The translations under genes were made by a program, and so were the position numbers. DNA of 64,000 bases from CBDFLD01 sp965249005. GTDB lineage: Bacteria > Acidobacteriota > UBA6911. Numbering within the stretch: the first letter of the stretch is position 1; each line of letters starts with the position of its first letter. Shown piece after piece: positions 34,901-42,667 of the stretch. The stretch is from positions 310,001 to 374,000 of the forward strand of contig CBDFLD010000018.1 of assembly GCA_965249005.1 (NCBI GenBank). Direction: 5' to 3'. Below the pieces are notes generated by a model. The model was not told the DNA's origin, made no database searches, and worked only from the letters and a program-made list of their open reading frames with translations.

Positions 34901-35427
34901 TCACCCGCGTGGTGGACGACTCGCATGCCTCGGCCACCTCCTCCGAAGGCAGCCTTGATGATGAGCGGAAAACCGATCTCACGCGCACTCTTTCTGATCG
35001 TCTCGGTTCCCGACACCGGGCCGCGGGTGCCTGGTATTATAGGCACGCCGGCCTTCTGGGCCAGGCGTCGTGCGGCGGTCTTGTCACCGAGCAGCGCGAG
35101 GACACGCGCACTGGGACCGATGAAGGTGATGCCTGCCGAGTCGCACGCCCGCGCAAGAGCCGGGTTCTCAGCCAGGAAACCGTAGCCTGGATGAATGGCG
35201 TCTACCCCCTTCTCTAAGGCCAGGGCAATGACACCCTCGGTATCCATGTAGGCTTCGACAGGGCCTTTGTCCGCACCGATCGGATACGCCTCGTCCGCCT
35301 TGAACCGGTGCAGGCCGAGACGGTCCTCTTTGGAGTAGACCGCTACGGTGCGCAACCCGATCTCGTTGGCCGCCCGCAGAATCCGGATGGCAATCTCACC
35401 GCGGTTGAGTGCCAAGAGTTTTTTCAT
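31996..35427 (-). CDS. pyc: Pyruvate carboxylase
   Basis: This is a full-length 1143-residue single-chain enzyme that carboxylates pyruvate to oxaloacetate (anaplerosis, gluconeogenesis). Its parts in order are an N-terminal biotin carboxylase/ATP-grasp domain (AFGGGGRGMRVV, EVNPRIQVEHTVTE), a carboxyltransferase barrel (LLTDTTLRDAHQSLMATR, HFHTHDTSG), the PYC_OADA central domain and a C-terminal biotinyl domain with EAMKMQS as the biotinylation site. No frameshift or missing motif was seen. It lies 14 bp upstream of the HAD phosphatase gene and is divergent from the threonine aldolase gene. Confidence 0.97.
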   Translation of the reverse strand: MKKLLALNRGEIAIRILRAANEIGLRTVAVYSKEDRLGLHRFKADEAYPIGADKGPVEAYMDTEGVIALALEKGVDAIHPGYGFLAENPALARACDSAGITFIGPSARVLALLGDKTAARRLAQKAGVPIIPGTRGPVSGTETIRKSAREIGFPLIIKAAFGGGGRGMRVVHHAGELRKRLDEARKEASAAFGNDTVFLERFIRKARHLEVQVLGDTKGHILSLYERDCSVQRRHQKVIEVAPAVNLDREVAQQLSEAAIKIARQAGYYSAGTVEFLLDAETGQWYFIEVNPRIQVEHTVTEAVTGVDLVRCQIQIAQGQDLHEGDMALPRDGIPLNGYALQCRVTTEDPTNNFIPDYGRLHTYRSPAGFGIRLDGASAYGGAVITPYYDSLLVKVTAWGRSFVQACERMDRGLREFRIRGVQTNIPFLENVVNHPEFQQGRATTSFLDDTPELFSFIPRRDRATKLLTYLGETLVNQKPEMNGKKAPVIRPAPVPPRDPATPPDGTRQLLNQIGAEKFAAWTRAQKRLLLTDTTLRDAHQSLMATRMRTHDMTRIANWMAHRMHGLYSLEMWGGATFDASLRFLHEDPWRRLSELRRQIPNICFQMLLRASNAVGYTAYPDNVVREFIYEAARQGIDIFRIFDSLNYLPNMRVAMDAVRKTQTVCEAAICYTGDILDPKRDKYPLGYYLNMAKELEKMGAHILAIKDMAGLCKPYAAYKLIRALRQETDLPIHFHTHDTSGLNAASILKATDAAVDVADAAIGPMSGTTSQPNLNSIVAALAHTPRKTGLDSEALDRCADYWEVVRTWYEPFDAAPKSGTAEVYLHEMPGGQYTNLKAQANAMGLGERWPEVARTYAEVNMAFGDIIKVTPSSKVVGDLALFLVSHGVTVQEMEALGPEHNLNIPNSVVDMFMGSLGQPPGGWPRKIKQVILRGKKPNRGRPGAKLKPADFKQESARLEKKLRRAPSRADLLSYLLYPKVFLEFDEACRKYSELEVLPTPQFFYGVEQGEECAIDIEPGKTLIVKFLTVSEPHEDGTRTVFFELNGQPRTVRVRDRSLEAKSEPNPKADPNHPGHVGAPIPGVVTSIAAELNQPVRKGDKLLMMEAMKMQSTVYAPVAGKVVQKLVSVGQNVEPKDLLVVIE

Positions 35428-35561
35428 CTCTAACCCGCTTTCCCAGTCGCTAGTCGGTTTGGTTCCAGTCGGATTGTATCAGAGTTGCGTGGTGCCGGCG
35501 GTTACGGAATCCATGGATCGATGCCCATTGCACAGGTATACTTCGGTGGCCGAGAAGCTGA

Positions 35562-35609
35562 AGGGTTGAAAGCTGACGGCTGACGGCGCGCCGGGTTGGG
35601 ACCCGGCGC
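35562..35609. repeat. Gene-boundary iterons plus hairpin
   Basis: GCTGAAGG, GAAAGCTGACGGCTGACGG-type iterons lead into GCGCCGGGT (35588-35596) and its complement ACCCGGCGC (35601-35609). The element sits immediately upstream of the threonine aldolase Shine-Dalgarno. Confidence 0.75.
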
Positions 35610-35623
35610 AAGAGGAAAACTCC

Positions 35624-36691
35624 TTGTCCAAGATGATAGATTTTCGAAGCGATGCCTCCAGCCTTCCGAGTGATGCACAGCGCCGGGCCATGTGCGAAGC
35701 TGAGGTGGGAAACGATGATTTTTCAGATGATCCCACGGTCGGTCGGCTAGAGGAGAGAATCGCCGAGTTGCTCCACAAGGAGGCGGCCGTATTTGTTCAG
35801 AGTGGAACCATGGCGAACGTGCTTGCCGTGATGTGCCACGCGGAAGGGCAGCGGGTGCTGATTTCCAAACAGCATCACATTTTCTATCACGAAGGTGAAG
35901 CCATGCGGCGGCTCGCCCGTTGCGAATTCGATTTCCTCCCGGATTCGACCCGTGACGGCGTGACCCGGATCGGGTACGAGCAGGAGCCCGAGTCCGAAGC
36001 CGATGGTTCCGAGTCGACAAAGACAGGGCATCGATTGCTGTGCCTCGAGAACTCGGTGAACCGCCTGGGCGGAACCGTCTTGAAGCCCGATCACTTGGCG
36101 GAGATTTATCAGTGGGCGAGCAAGCAGGACCTTCGCGTGCATCTCGATGGGGCCCGCCTGTTCAACGCGGCGTGCGCGCTGGATGTCGAGCCACATGATC
36201 TGGCCACCTGGGCGGATAGCGTCGGGGTCGTCTTCACCAAGGCTCTCACGGCGCCCGCCGGCGGAGCTCTGGTAGGTCCCGCGGAAACAATCGAGCGGGC
36301 CCGTCACTTTCGCTGGATGCTGGGAGGAAACTGGAAGCAAGGAGGAGTGCTGGCGGCTGCCTGCCTGGCCGGGCTGGATTCCATGAAAGAACGAGTGACC
36401 GAAGACCACCGCCATGCCCGCCTGCTGGCCGAAGGTCTCGATTCGATTCCGGGAGTCGAGATCGAGCTCGAGAATGTCGTGACCAATATCGTCCTGATGC
36501 GCCTGAGCGGCGATGATGTCGATCCGGACAAGTTCAAACAGTTTATGCAGGAAAGAGGTGTCTTGTTGGGGAGATTCAAGCCAGGCAAACTGACGCGTCT
36601 CGTGACCTACAAGGATATCGGCGCAGAGGACATCGAACGCTTCGTCGGCCTGGTCCAACAAGCCGTTTCCAACCCCGTAGTTCGAGAATGA
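35624..36691 (+). CDS. Low-specificity L-threonine aldolase
   Basis: This 355-residue PLP enzyme of the beta-eliminating lyase family cleaves threonine or allo-threonine to glycine and acetaldehyde. FRSDASSLPS, VGNDDFSDDPTV, VHLDGARLFNAA and K206 in VVFTKALTAPAGG are the family landmarks. K206 is the PLP lysine; the usual context is SKGLGAP, so this one is somewhat divergent. TTG 35624 is preferred because AAGAGGA lies 7-8 bp upstream; ATG 35633 is too far away. A hairpin and the phosphotriesterase-like gene follow. Confidence 0.88.
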   Translation: MSKMIDFRSDASSLPSDAQRRAMCEAEVGNDDFSDDPTVGRLEERIAELLHKEAAVFVQSGTMANVLAVMCHAEGQRVLISKQHHIFYHEGEAMRRLARCEFDFLPDSTRDGVTRIGYEQEPESEADGSESTKTGHRLLCLENSVNRLGGTVLKPDHLAEIYQWASKQDLRVHLDGARLFNAACALDVEPHDLATWADSVGVVFTKALTAPAGGALVGPAETIERARHFRWMLGGNWKQGGVLAAACLAGLDSMKERVTEDHRHARLLAEGLDSIPGVEIELENVVTNIVLMRLSGDDVDPDKFKQFMQERGVLLGRFKPGKLTRLVTYKDIGAEDIERFVGLVQQAVSNPVVRE

Positions 36692-36694
36692 AAA

Positions 36695-36756
36695 CCGTCA
36701 TCCGCCTGCCGCGGAAGGCGGATGACGGAAAGCGCTCGGCGCTAAGCGGAAAGCGC
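36695..36756. repeat. 12-bp-stem hairpin followed by GCGGAAAGC iterons
   Basis: CCGTCATCCGCC (36695-36706) pairs perfectly with GGCGGATGACGG (36717-36728). It is followed by GGAAAGCGC-type iterations up to the start of the phosphotriesterase-like gene. It begins 3 bp after the threonine aldolase stop. Confidence 0.75.
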
Positions 36757-36760
36757 AACT

Positions 36761-37735
36761 ATGCCCAACGAATCGAAAAAGAATTTCATACAGACCGTCC
36801 TGGGTCCCGTGGACCCTCGTGAGTGGGGTCCAACGGACGCCCATTCACACCTGGTTCGATTAGGAGGACCGCTCGTCGAAGACGACCGGCGTTTTCTGCT
36901 GGCCAGCATCGACAAGGCGCTCGAAGAGCTTGCCGCGTTTCGCAAAGCGGGCGGTCGAGCCATGGTTGATATGACGCCGACCTCTCCCGGCCGCTGCGTC
37001 GAGCGCCTGGTAGAGATCTCCCGGCGCTCGAACGTGCACGTCGTGGTCGCCACGGGCTTCATCGAGTGGGCCCTCTATCCGGCGGGCAAGGACTGGCTGG
37101 AGAATACCGACGTCGAAGCGTTGGCGTTGCTGCTAGCGGAGGAGATTCGAGAAGGGACAGACCGCAACAATTATACCGGACCTGTTGTGCAAAGGACCGA
37201 GGCGCGTGCTGGCGTTATCAAGGTCTCGACCGGCTACCAGGTCATCACGTCCTTCCAAGAGAAATGCAACCGCGCCGCTGCCATGGCGCACAGGATGACG
37301 GGGGCTCCCGTTTCCGCGCACATGGAAAAGGGGACCTGCGCCATCGAGCTCATGGAATCACTCCAAAAAGAGGGTGTCCCCACCGACGCAATCTCTCTTG
37401 CTCATATCCTGCTCAATCCAGATCTCGAGTACTTGAAGGAAATCGCAGCAGCGGGAACCTATCTCATCCTCGATGGACCCGGGAAGACCCACTACGCTCC
37501 GGACTCTCAGATCGTGCATCTCGTGGAAGGATTGGTTGCTGCAGGATTCCAGGACCGTCTCATGCTGGCCGCGGACCATTCGAAGAATAGCTACTGGAAA
37601 AGCTACGGGGGCGGACCCGGCTTTGACTATGTTTTTTCTCGCTTTGTGCCGCGGCTGAGAGAAACCGGGATTCCGGAATCTGCCATCTCTGCGATGCTGT
37701 CCGAAAACGCCGCAAGGGCGTTGCAGATGCGCTAA
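36761..37735 (+). CDS. Phosphotriesterase-family metallohydrolase
   Basis: The 324-residue TIM barrel has all binuclear-metal ligands of the phosphotriesterase family by position: H28 and H30 in DAHSHL, K154 in GVIKVST (the carbamylated lysine), H187 in SAHMEKG, H215 in LAHILLNPD and D272 in AADHSKN. Most bacterial members are lactonases or sugar-ester hydrolases rather than true phosphotriesterases. No signal peptide is seen. The upstream spacer contains GCGGAAAGC iterons. It is convergent with the penicillin acylase gene across a large inverted repeat. Confidence 0.85.
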   Translation: MPNESKKNFIQTVLGPVDPREWGPTDAHSHLVRLGGPLVEDDRRFLLASIDKALEELAAFRKAGGRAMVDMTPTSPGRCVERLVEISRRSNVHVVVATGFIEWALYPAGKDWLENTDVEALALLLAEEIREGTDRNNYTGPVVQRTEARAGVIKVSTGYQVITSFQEKCNRAAAMAHRMTGAPVSAHMEKGTCAIELMESLQKEGVPTDAISLAHILLNPDLEYLKEIAAAGTYLILDGPGKTHYAPDSQIVHLVEGLVAAGFQDRLMLAADHSKNSYWKSYGGGPGFDYVFSRFVPRLRETGIPESAISAMLSENAARALQMR

Positions 37736-37802
37736 TGCAGCGGGCCTTTGGCCCGGCTGCGCTGTCCGCTCACCGCTTTCCGCACCAGGTTTCGACGAGT
37801 CA

Positions 37803-37893
37803 CAAAAAAACTAGGGACGTTCCCCTCGTTTCCGGGTTTTCGCGAACTCCATCCAAAAAAAACCCGGAAACGTGGGGAACGTCCCCTGTTTTT
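37803..37893. repeat. Large inverted repeat between convergent genes
   Basis: Arms of about 36 bp (left near 37803-37840, right near 37853-37893) share GGGACGTTCCCC and CGTTTCCGGGTTTT in opposite orientation, separated by a short loop. A-runs and T-runs flank both sides, so it could act as a bidirectional terminator for the phosphotriesterase-like and penicillin acylase genes. It overlaps the acylase stop codon by one or two bases. Its length and symmetry also resemble a small non-autonomous mobile element. Confidence 0.85.
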
Positions 37894-40243
37894 AGTCCGG
37901 CAGCCCGGGGTAATTCAATCTGGTCTTGGATTCTTGAATCGCCTCCACGGCTACTCGGCTCAAGGGTGCCGGGTGATAGTCACCCTTGGCCCATAGGTCC
38001 ATCTGGTCCTTGAAGTGCGGACTGGACGGGTCTTCAGAAATCCCCGGCGCGATGACCGAGAGGCTACCGTCCAGGTTTGAAAAATCGACAACCTGCGAAT
38101 AGGTCTGGCCGGTCTGAGACCAGATGCTTTGAACGATCGGCGCGACGAGCGGCGGCGAGTCCAGGTCGTGTTCCGGAGCCAGCGACTCGATTCCGAGCCA
38201 GTTCGCCTGGTATGGCATCGGGTAGATGTGTCCGTTTTTGGCCTCCTCTTCGAAGTCGGGTGCCAGGGCGACTCCCTTGCTGAAGTAGTCCTTCAGCCAC
38301 TGGCGCACCTCGGGGTTCCGTGGCGTTTTTCCGGATTTGTGGAAGGCCGGCATCATCTCTCGAAACATCATCGATAATCCAGCCCAGGTGCCGCCATAGC
38401 GGAGCCACCAAGTGTTGTCCATGTCGTTCTTGACGGCCTCCAGAATCCCACGAGCCAGCGCGTACCCGCGTGTGTCGGTCGAATACCGGTAGTCCCAGTG
38501 CTCGAGCTCCGCCACTGCGCTCCGGATGTTGGAATCCGTCACACCATCCTCCTCGATCACCTTTATTGCCACGAGGATGAAATCTCGAAGAGTGGTGTTG
38601 ACGGTATCTTTGTGAATGACTTCGATAAAATCCTCGACGGAGAATTTTCGGTCCTGGGTGATGATCTCGTGAATGCGTTCGCCGCGGGGACCTCGGCCGC
38701 GCCCGGACCCGACCGGATGGGGATACCAGGAACCGGCGGAGAGGTGGTTCGCGCTGTAGACGACATTAGAAAGGGGATTGTGGAGGCTGGGAAGCTCATC
38801 GAAGGGAATCAGCTTCCACTCGTCCTCGCCGGTCCATCCCTTGCGCGGAAACGGCATCAACGAGTAGCGCTCGGGAGTTTGCACCAGCGACTGATAGCCG
38901 ATGTCGTTGTGGCGGTCGGCATAGATGACGTGCGCGGCGGGAGAGGCATACTGGCTCATCCCCTCGCGAAAGCTCGCCCAATCGGTGGCCCGCATCATCT
39001 TGAGCATTCCTTCCAGCGACGACCTCTTGGCGTTCGACGCGGAAGTCTGCAGCGCGTAAACCTCACCCTCTGGCACTCCATCGAGAAGGTCGTTGACAAC
39101 CGGCCCGTGGTGGGTAGAGCGAACTTCAAGTGTGATCGAATCGCCTCCCTTGACCCGGATCATCTCCGTCCGCTTTTCGAACTCCTTCCAATCTTCTTTC
39201 CAGGCATACTGATCCGGATTCTGGGAGTTGACCTTCTCTTCGAAGAGGTCGCCGTTGTCTCCGCCCAGAGCCGTCGCTCCCCAGGCGGCGTGATTGTTCC
39301 ATCCAATCAGTATTCCCGGTGCCCCAATGGCGATGACATACCCTCGAATGTTGTAGCGGCCTCCCACCAGATGCATCTCGTAGCCAAAGTTAGGACTCTC
39401 GAGTGGGATCTGAGGATCGGATCCCATGATCGGCAGCCCCGTCGTGGATTTGGATCCGTTCACGAGCCAATTCTGACTCGCCTTGAAGTACTCCTGGTCG
39501 ACGAAGAGGTTGGATGCCTGCGGGCGGTGCTTGGCCTTCTTGGCCATCAGGCGTTCGTAGGCGTCCGGATAGGCACGCTTGAATTCTTCTTCGGAGACAA
39601 TCTGGGCCGCGCTGTCCGGATTGGGCCAGACGGCTTTGGGAATCACATCCGGTTCCCGCGTCGTTTTCGGTAACCGGCCCTGCTTTGCCAAGAGCTCCTT
39701 TTGCCATCCTCCCATGAAGCGCGTCCCCAACATGTGGAAGACCGAGATCGAATCGGCCGCCGTCCACGGTTCCGGATGCCCTCCATAACGGTCGAAGAGC
39801 GGAAGCAAGTTCCCCCGTTGGTCTTGCAGATATGCATTGATTCCCGACGCGAAGGCCTCCAGGTTCCGACGTGTATCTTCGTCCTGACTGGCCAGCAGAT
39901 CGGGGGCCAGAACGTGAAATCCGAAGATACGAAACTGCCGGTCGAGTTCCAGGTATCGATTCTCCGGCCCGGGACCCAGAATCTCGGCCAACCGGCCCTG
40001 CGCCACCCGGCGGCGCAGCATCATCTGGAACATGCGATCTTCAGCCATGGCATAACCGGCCCCAAAGAAGAGGCCCTCTTCCGTTCTGCCATAAACGTGG
40101 GGGATCCCCCACCGGTCTCGAATGATCTCGACCTGCTCACCCTCTCGTTCCGGGGGAGTCGCGCAACCCATATGGACGAAAACAATGGCCAGGAACGTGA
40201 CGATCCCGATCGCGTTCCAAATGAACGGTTGCTTCGATCTCAT
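37892..40243 (-). CDS. Penicillin acylase-family Ntn-hydrolase, lipoprotein
   Basis: The 783-residue precursor has a lipobox ending at C27 (IVFVHMGC). It has an alpha-chain region (IIRDRWGIPHVYG, GAGYAMAEDR) and a beta-chain start at about Ser256 in ASQNWLVNGSKSTTG, where autocatalytic cleavage would expose the nucleophile. The Ser is followed by Gln, where Asn is commoner. STHHGPVV and SANHL are later family motifs. Members hydrolyse amides such as acyl-homoserine lactones, beta-lactams or N-acyl amino acids. ATG 40243 follows GGGGAG. It ends at the large inverted repeat. Confidence 0.88.
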   Translation of the reverse strand: MRSKQPFIWNAIGIVTFLAIVFVHMGCATPPEREGEQVEIIRDRWGIPHVYGRTEEGLFFGAGYAMAEDRMFQMMLRRRVAQGRLAEILGPGPENRYLELDRQFRIFGFHVLAPDLLASQDEDTRRNLEAFASGINAYLQDQRGNLLPLFDRYGGHPEPWTAADSISVFHMLGTRFMGGWQKELLAKQGRLPKTTREPDVIPKAVWPNPDSAAQIVSEEEFKRAYPDAYERLMAKKAKHRPQASNLFVDQEYFKASQNWLVNGSKSTTGLPIMGSDPQIPLESPNFGYEMHLVGGRYNIRGYVIAIGAPGILIGWNNHAAWGATALGGDNGDLFEEKVNSQNPDQYAWKEDWKEFEKRTEMIRVKGGDSITLEVRSTHHGPVVNDLLDGVPEGEVYALQTSASNAKRSSLEGMLKMMRATDWASFREGMSQYASPAAHVIYADRHNDIGYQSLVQTPERYSLMPFPRKGWTGEDEWKLIPFDELPSLHNPLSNVVYSANHLSAGSWYPHPVGSGRGRGPRGERIHEIITQDRKFSVEDFIEVIHKDTVNTTLRDFILVAIKVIEEDGVTDSNIRSAVAELEHWDYRYSTDTRGYALARGILEAVKNDMDNTWWLRYGGTWAGLSMMFREMMPAFHKSGKTPRNPEVRQWLKDYFSKGVALAPDFEEEAKNGHIYPMPYQANWLGIESLAPEHDLDSPPLVAPIVQSIWSQTGQTYSQVVDFSNLDGSLSVIAPGISEDPSSPHFKDQMDLWAKGDYHPAPLSRVAVEAIQESKTRLNYPGLPD

Positions 40244-40409
40244 GGTGTTCTCCCCTTTAGTTGATGAAGGTCGTGAAGACGGCGTCGCTCCAGTCTCGCA
40301 CGGGCTTGCCTGTTTGAGAAGGAGTCCCTTATATCACGAGCAGCGAAAACAAGACAAGCAAGGGTGCGTAGGGGTCGCCGCTCCGTCGCGGCACTCGAAT
40401 CGAAAGCAA

Positions 40410-41006
40410 CTATGGAAGCATATCCCGAACTCGGATAGAGAGCTGAGGGAAGACAAGCGGTGTCAATTGTTGGTCGCCGGAGTAGGTCTGAACCGAACGA
40501 AAACGCCAACCATGAAGCGATTCGGCGTGGGTCGCTGGCTGCCGAAAGACCTGCACGTCGTTGTCGCTCAGGCCGACGCTCCAGAAGTCGTCGATTCGAG
40601 CCCTGGCGTACAGGCTCGCTTTGTTCCCCCGATCAAACGTCAATGTTGTATCGGCGACCTCGATGATCCAGACGGCCGAGGTTGGGTGGAAGTCTCGATA
40701 GTCTCTTGGGACGCCCCGGACTACCGCGATATCGGGCTCGGGTTCCGATTCACTGCCGAGAGCCAAGGGCATCTGTGTCCGCATATGGAATGCTCGCCTG
40801 GAATCAATGTGCGATACTTCTCCGACATGCTCTTGTATCAAGCTCTGGATGAGACTCACAGCCGTGGCATGGCGGCTCCCCTGCGGAGGCTCCTTGATGA
40901 TCTCTCCGTCGATCAGCTCTAATCGCTCGCCGGGCCGGAATACGCCCACTTCGATCATCTTGTCATACTCATTCCGGGTCCAACGGCGCAACGGAAGGGC
41001 TCTCAA
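40410..41006 (-). CDS. Uma2-family (DUF820) putative endonuclease
   Basis: The 198-residue protein has the PD-(D/E)XK pattern of Uma2 proteins: ERLELIDGEII, EPDIAVVRG, WIIEVADTTLTFDRGNKASLYARA and DDFWSV. The Asp, Glu and Lys core residues are present. The start is TTG 41006. Uma2 genes are abundant and mobile in cyanobacteria, acidobacteria and chloroflexi, and their function is not established. It has no obvious partner gene. Confidence 0.82.
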   Translation of the reverse strand: MRALPLRRWTRNEYDKMIEVGVFRPGERLELIDGEIIKEPPQGSRHATAVSLIQSLIQEHVGEVSHIDSRRAFHMRTQMPLALGSESEPEPDIAVVRGVPRDYRDFHPTSAVWIIEVADTTLTFDRGNKASLYARARIDDFWSVGLSDNDVQVFRQPATHAESLHGWRFRSVQTYSGDQQLTPLVFPQLSIRVRDMLP

Positions 41007-41280
41007 CGCCTTTCTTGCTCCACGACTCCGCCCAGTTCAGGGCGTCGATCTTCCTAAAGCTTACGCCACGCGAATTCAAAAGACAATTCGAGAGCCAGCT
41101 CGATCGATAGAGACCGCCTCTATCCTAAGTTTTGTTCCTGGCGTTGCTATTTTCTGCCAATCGCTTTCCGCCGAGTTTTTTTCTGGTTGGGTTAGCTGAG
41201 GAAAGGAGGGAACAAGGTATACTATTGAGTCATAGGGTGGCAGGTTAAAAATTCAAATGGCCGTTGCCACATGAACATCA

Positions 41281-41571
41281 ATGAAAACGGACGAACTTCT
41301 CGGTAAGAACCGAGAGCAGATCTTGAAACTCGGCACCGCACATGGAGTCTTCAACGTGCGTCTATTCGGCTCGGTTGCACGGGGCGATTTCGGAAAGGAC
41401 AGCGACATAGATCTCTTGGTGGACATTGAGAAAGGTCGAACGTTCCTCGACCTAGTGGCTTTCTGGCAGGATGTTGAAGAGTTGCTCGGCTGCAGTGTCG
41501 ACGTCATAACCGATGGTGGCATTAGCCCCTATTTGCGAGAAAGAATACAATCGGAGGCACACCCTCTTTGA
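41281..41571 (+). CDS. MntA-like nucleotidyltransferase antitoxin
   Basis: This 96-residue minimal nucleotidyltransferase has G30-S31 and the DxD pair D42 and D44 in GSVARGDFGKDSDIDLLVD. In the MntA/HepT type VII system this protein AMPylates and silences the HEPN toxin. It overlaps the downstream hepT remnant by 4 bp (TTGA). No strong Shine-Dalgarno was found; a TACTATTGAGTCAT box lies about 50 bp upstream. Confidence 0.88.
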   Translation: MKTDELLGKNREQILKLGTAHGVFNVRLFGSVARGDFGKDSDIDLLVDIEKGRTFLDLVAFWQDVEELLGCSVDVITDGGISPYLRERIQSEAHPL

Positions 41572-41723
41572 AGGACGACCGCGTTTATCTGCTTCACATA
41601 CGCGATGCCATGGAGCGCGTCAGCGAGTACACGTCTGAAGGCAGAGATTCCTTCCTCGCGGATCCTAAAACTCAGGATGCCGTCGTTCGCAACCTGGAGG
41701 TGATCGGCGAGGCCGTCATCTGA
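41568..41723 (+). pseudogene. Truncated HepT-like HEPN toxin
   Basis: TTG 41568 starts a 51-codon frame with RVYLLHIRDAMERV and AVVRNLEVIGEAV, typical of the first half of HepT/DUF86 toxins. It stops at TGA 41721-41723. The second half, which carries the RNase R-x(4-6)-H motif, is absent. The toxin is therefore inferred to be inactive while the antitoxin is intact. Confidence 0.8.
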
Positions 41724-41778
41724 TCGCTAACGACTAGCCCCCCGTCCGTAATCAAATACTAGAGTGAGCTTGGGCTAT

Positions 41779-41907
41779 TCAAGAACACTTCGAATATCGA
41801 AGGGCTTTTTTCTTCCCGATGCCCGGCACTTGAACTAATTCCATGATGGTTGCCTTCATGCTCTGCTCTACAGAGCCGAAATGCTCCAGCAATCCCCGTG
41901 CCGTCAT
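41779..41907 (-). pseudogene. Helix-hairpin-helix remnant, UvrC C-terminus-like
   Basis: On the minus strand, GLLEHFGSVEQSM and MELVQVPGIGKKKA match the paired helix-hairpin-helix tail of UvrC. Only about 40 codons remain and no nuclease domain is next to them. The open frame continues upstream as the non-coding complement of the ThuA-like fragment, so this is a cut-off gene end. Confidence 0.6.
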
Positions 41908-42270
41908 GTATTGAAGCCCGAGGGGGAGCTCGTGGCTTCGACCAACAGGAAGAACCAGCATCTGGTCGCGGTTGCCCCAACCCCCCATCCAATCACCGAC
42001 GGGGTTGCGCCGCTTCACATCGTCGAGGAGACCTACAAGCACATGTGGATCTCTCCCAAGGTGCAGGTGCTGCTCGAGACCGACAATGCCAATAGCGACC
42101 GGGCGGTAGCGTGGATCAGCCCTTATCTCAAGTCGCGCGTGGTCTATCCGGAAATGGGGCACGACTCCAGGTCCCATCTCCATCCCAGCTACCGCCGCCT
42201 GGTGTGTCGCGCAATCCAGTGGGCTGCCGGCAAACTGGTCGCTGGGGCAACCCAGGTCGTATCCAAGTAA
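41881..42270 (+). pseudogene. ThuA-like domain fragment
   Basis: The frame encodes PHPITDGVAPLHIVEE, KVQVLLETDN, AVAWISPYLKSRVVYPEMGHD and RRLVCRAIQWAAGKL. This is the C-terminal half of ThuA-type (trehalose-utilisation, glutamine-amidotransferase-like) domains. The N-terminal half is missing and the sequence abuts the UvrC-like remnant, so it is probably a decayed fragment. Confidence 0.7.
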
Positions 42271-42667
42271 TTGGACAAATGGGCTCCAGAAAATTGAATG
42301 ACCCCATGTTTCCATTGGAACCGGTCGTGGATACAGCTAGTGCTTGAAATTTGAATCGGAGATATCCTATAGTCTTTGAGTAGCTTACGGCCTTTTACAA
42401 TCCTTGCCACATTTGGTCGCTCCAGCAGCGAGATTGGCATAGAATTTGCTATCTAGTCAGTTAGTGAATGGTGTATAAGGACATCATTCCGGGCTTTTTT
42501 TGTCAGTTTATGTATGTGAAACGGTCAGGCAGGCTACATCGGTGTCGAGCACACAAAGTATTCTAAATATAAATAGAACGTAGTCATTATCCCCTCTGCA
42601 TAGTCTTACAAGATATTTGACACAACAATTGGCACAGCAACAACGGGCAAAATAAAAGGAGAAGCGC
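42271..42667. other. AT-rich intergenic leader upstream of the TonB-dependent receptor
   Basis: This 397-bp stretch is clearly richer in A+T than its surroundings and encodes nothing recognisable. AAAAGGAGAAGC precedes the receptor ATG at 42668 as its ribosome binding site. A TTGACA occurs at 42617-42622, but no convincing -10 box at standard spacing was found. Confidence 0.6.

Noticed and set aside
36761..37735. Calling the 36761 protein an organophosphate hydrolase
   Set aside because: Metal ligands match the family, but most members are lactonases or other ester hydrolases and nothing here specifies organophosphates.
41779..42315. A single 178-residue minus-strand gene across 41779-42315
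   Set aside because: Only the last 40 codons resemble a protein (UvrC-like helix-hairpin-helix); the rest is the complement of the ThuA-like fragment.
42617..42655. Sigma70 promoter for the TonB receptor at TTGACA
   Set aside because: No acceptable -10 hexamer lies 16-18 bp downstream; a sigma54 GG/GC pair at correct spacing was also looked for and not found.
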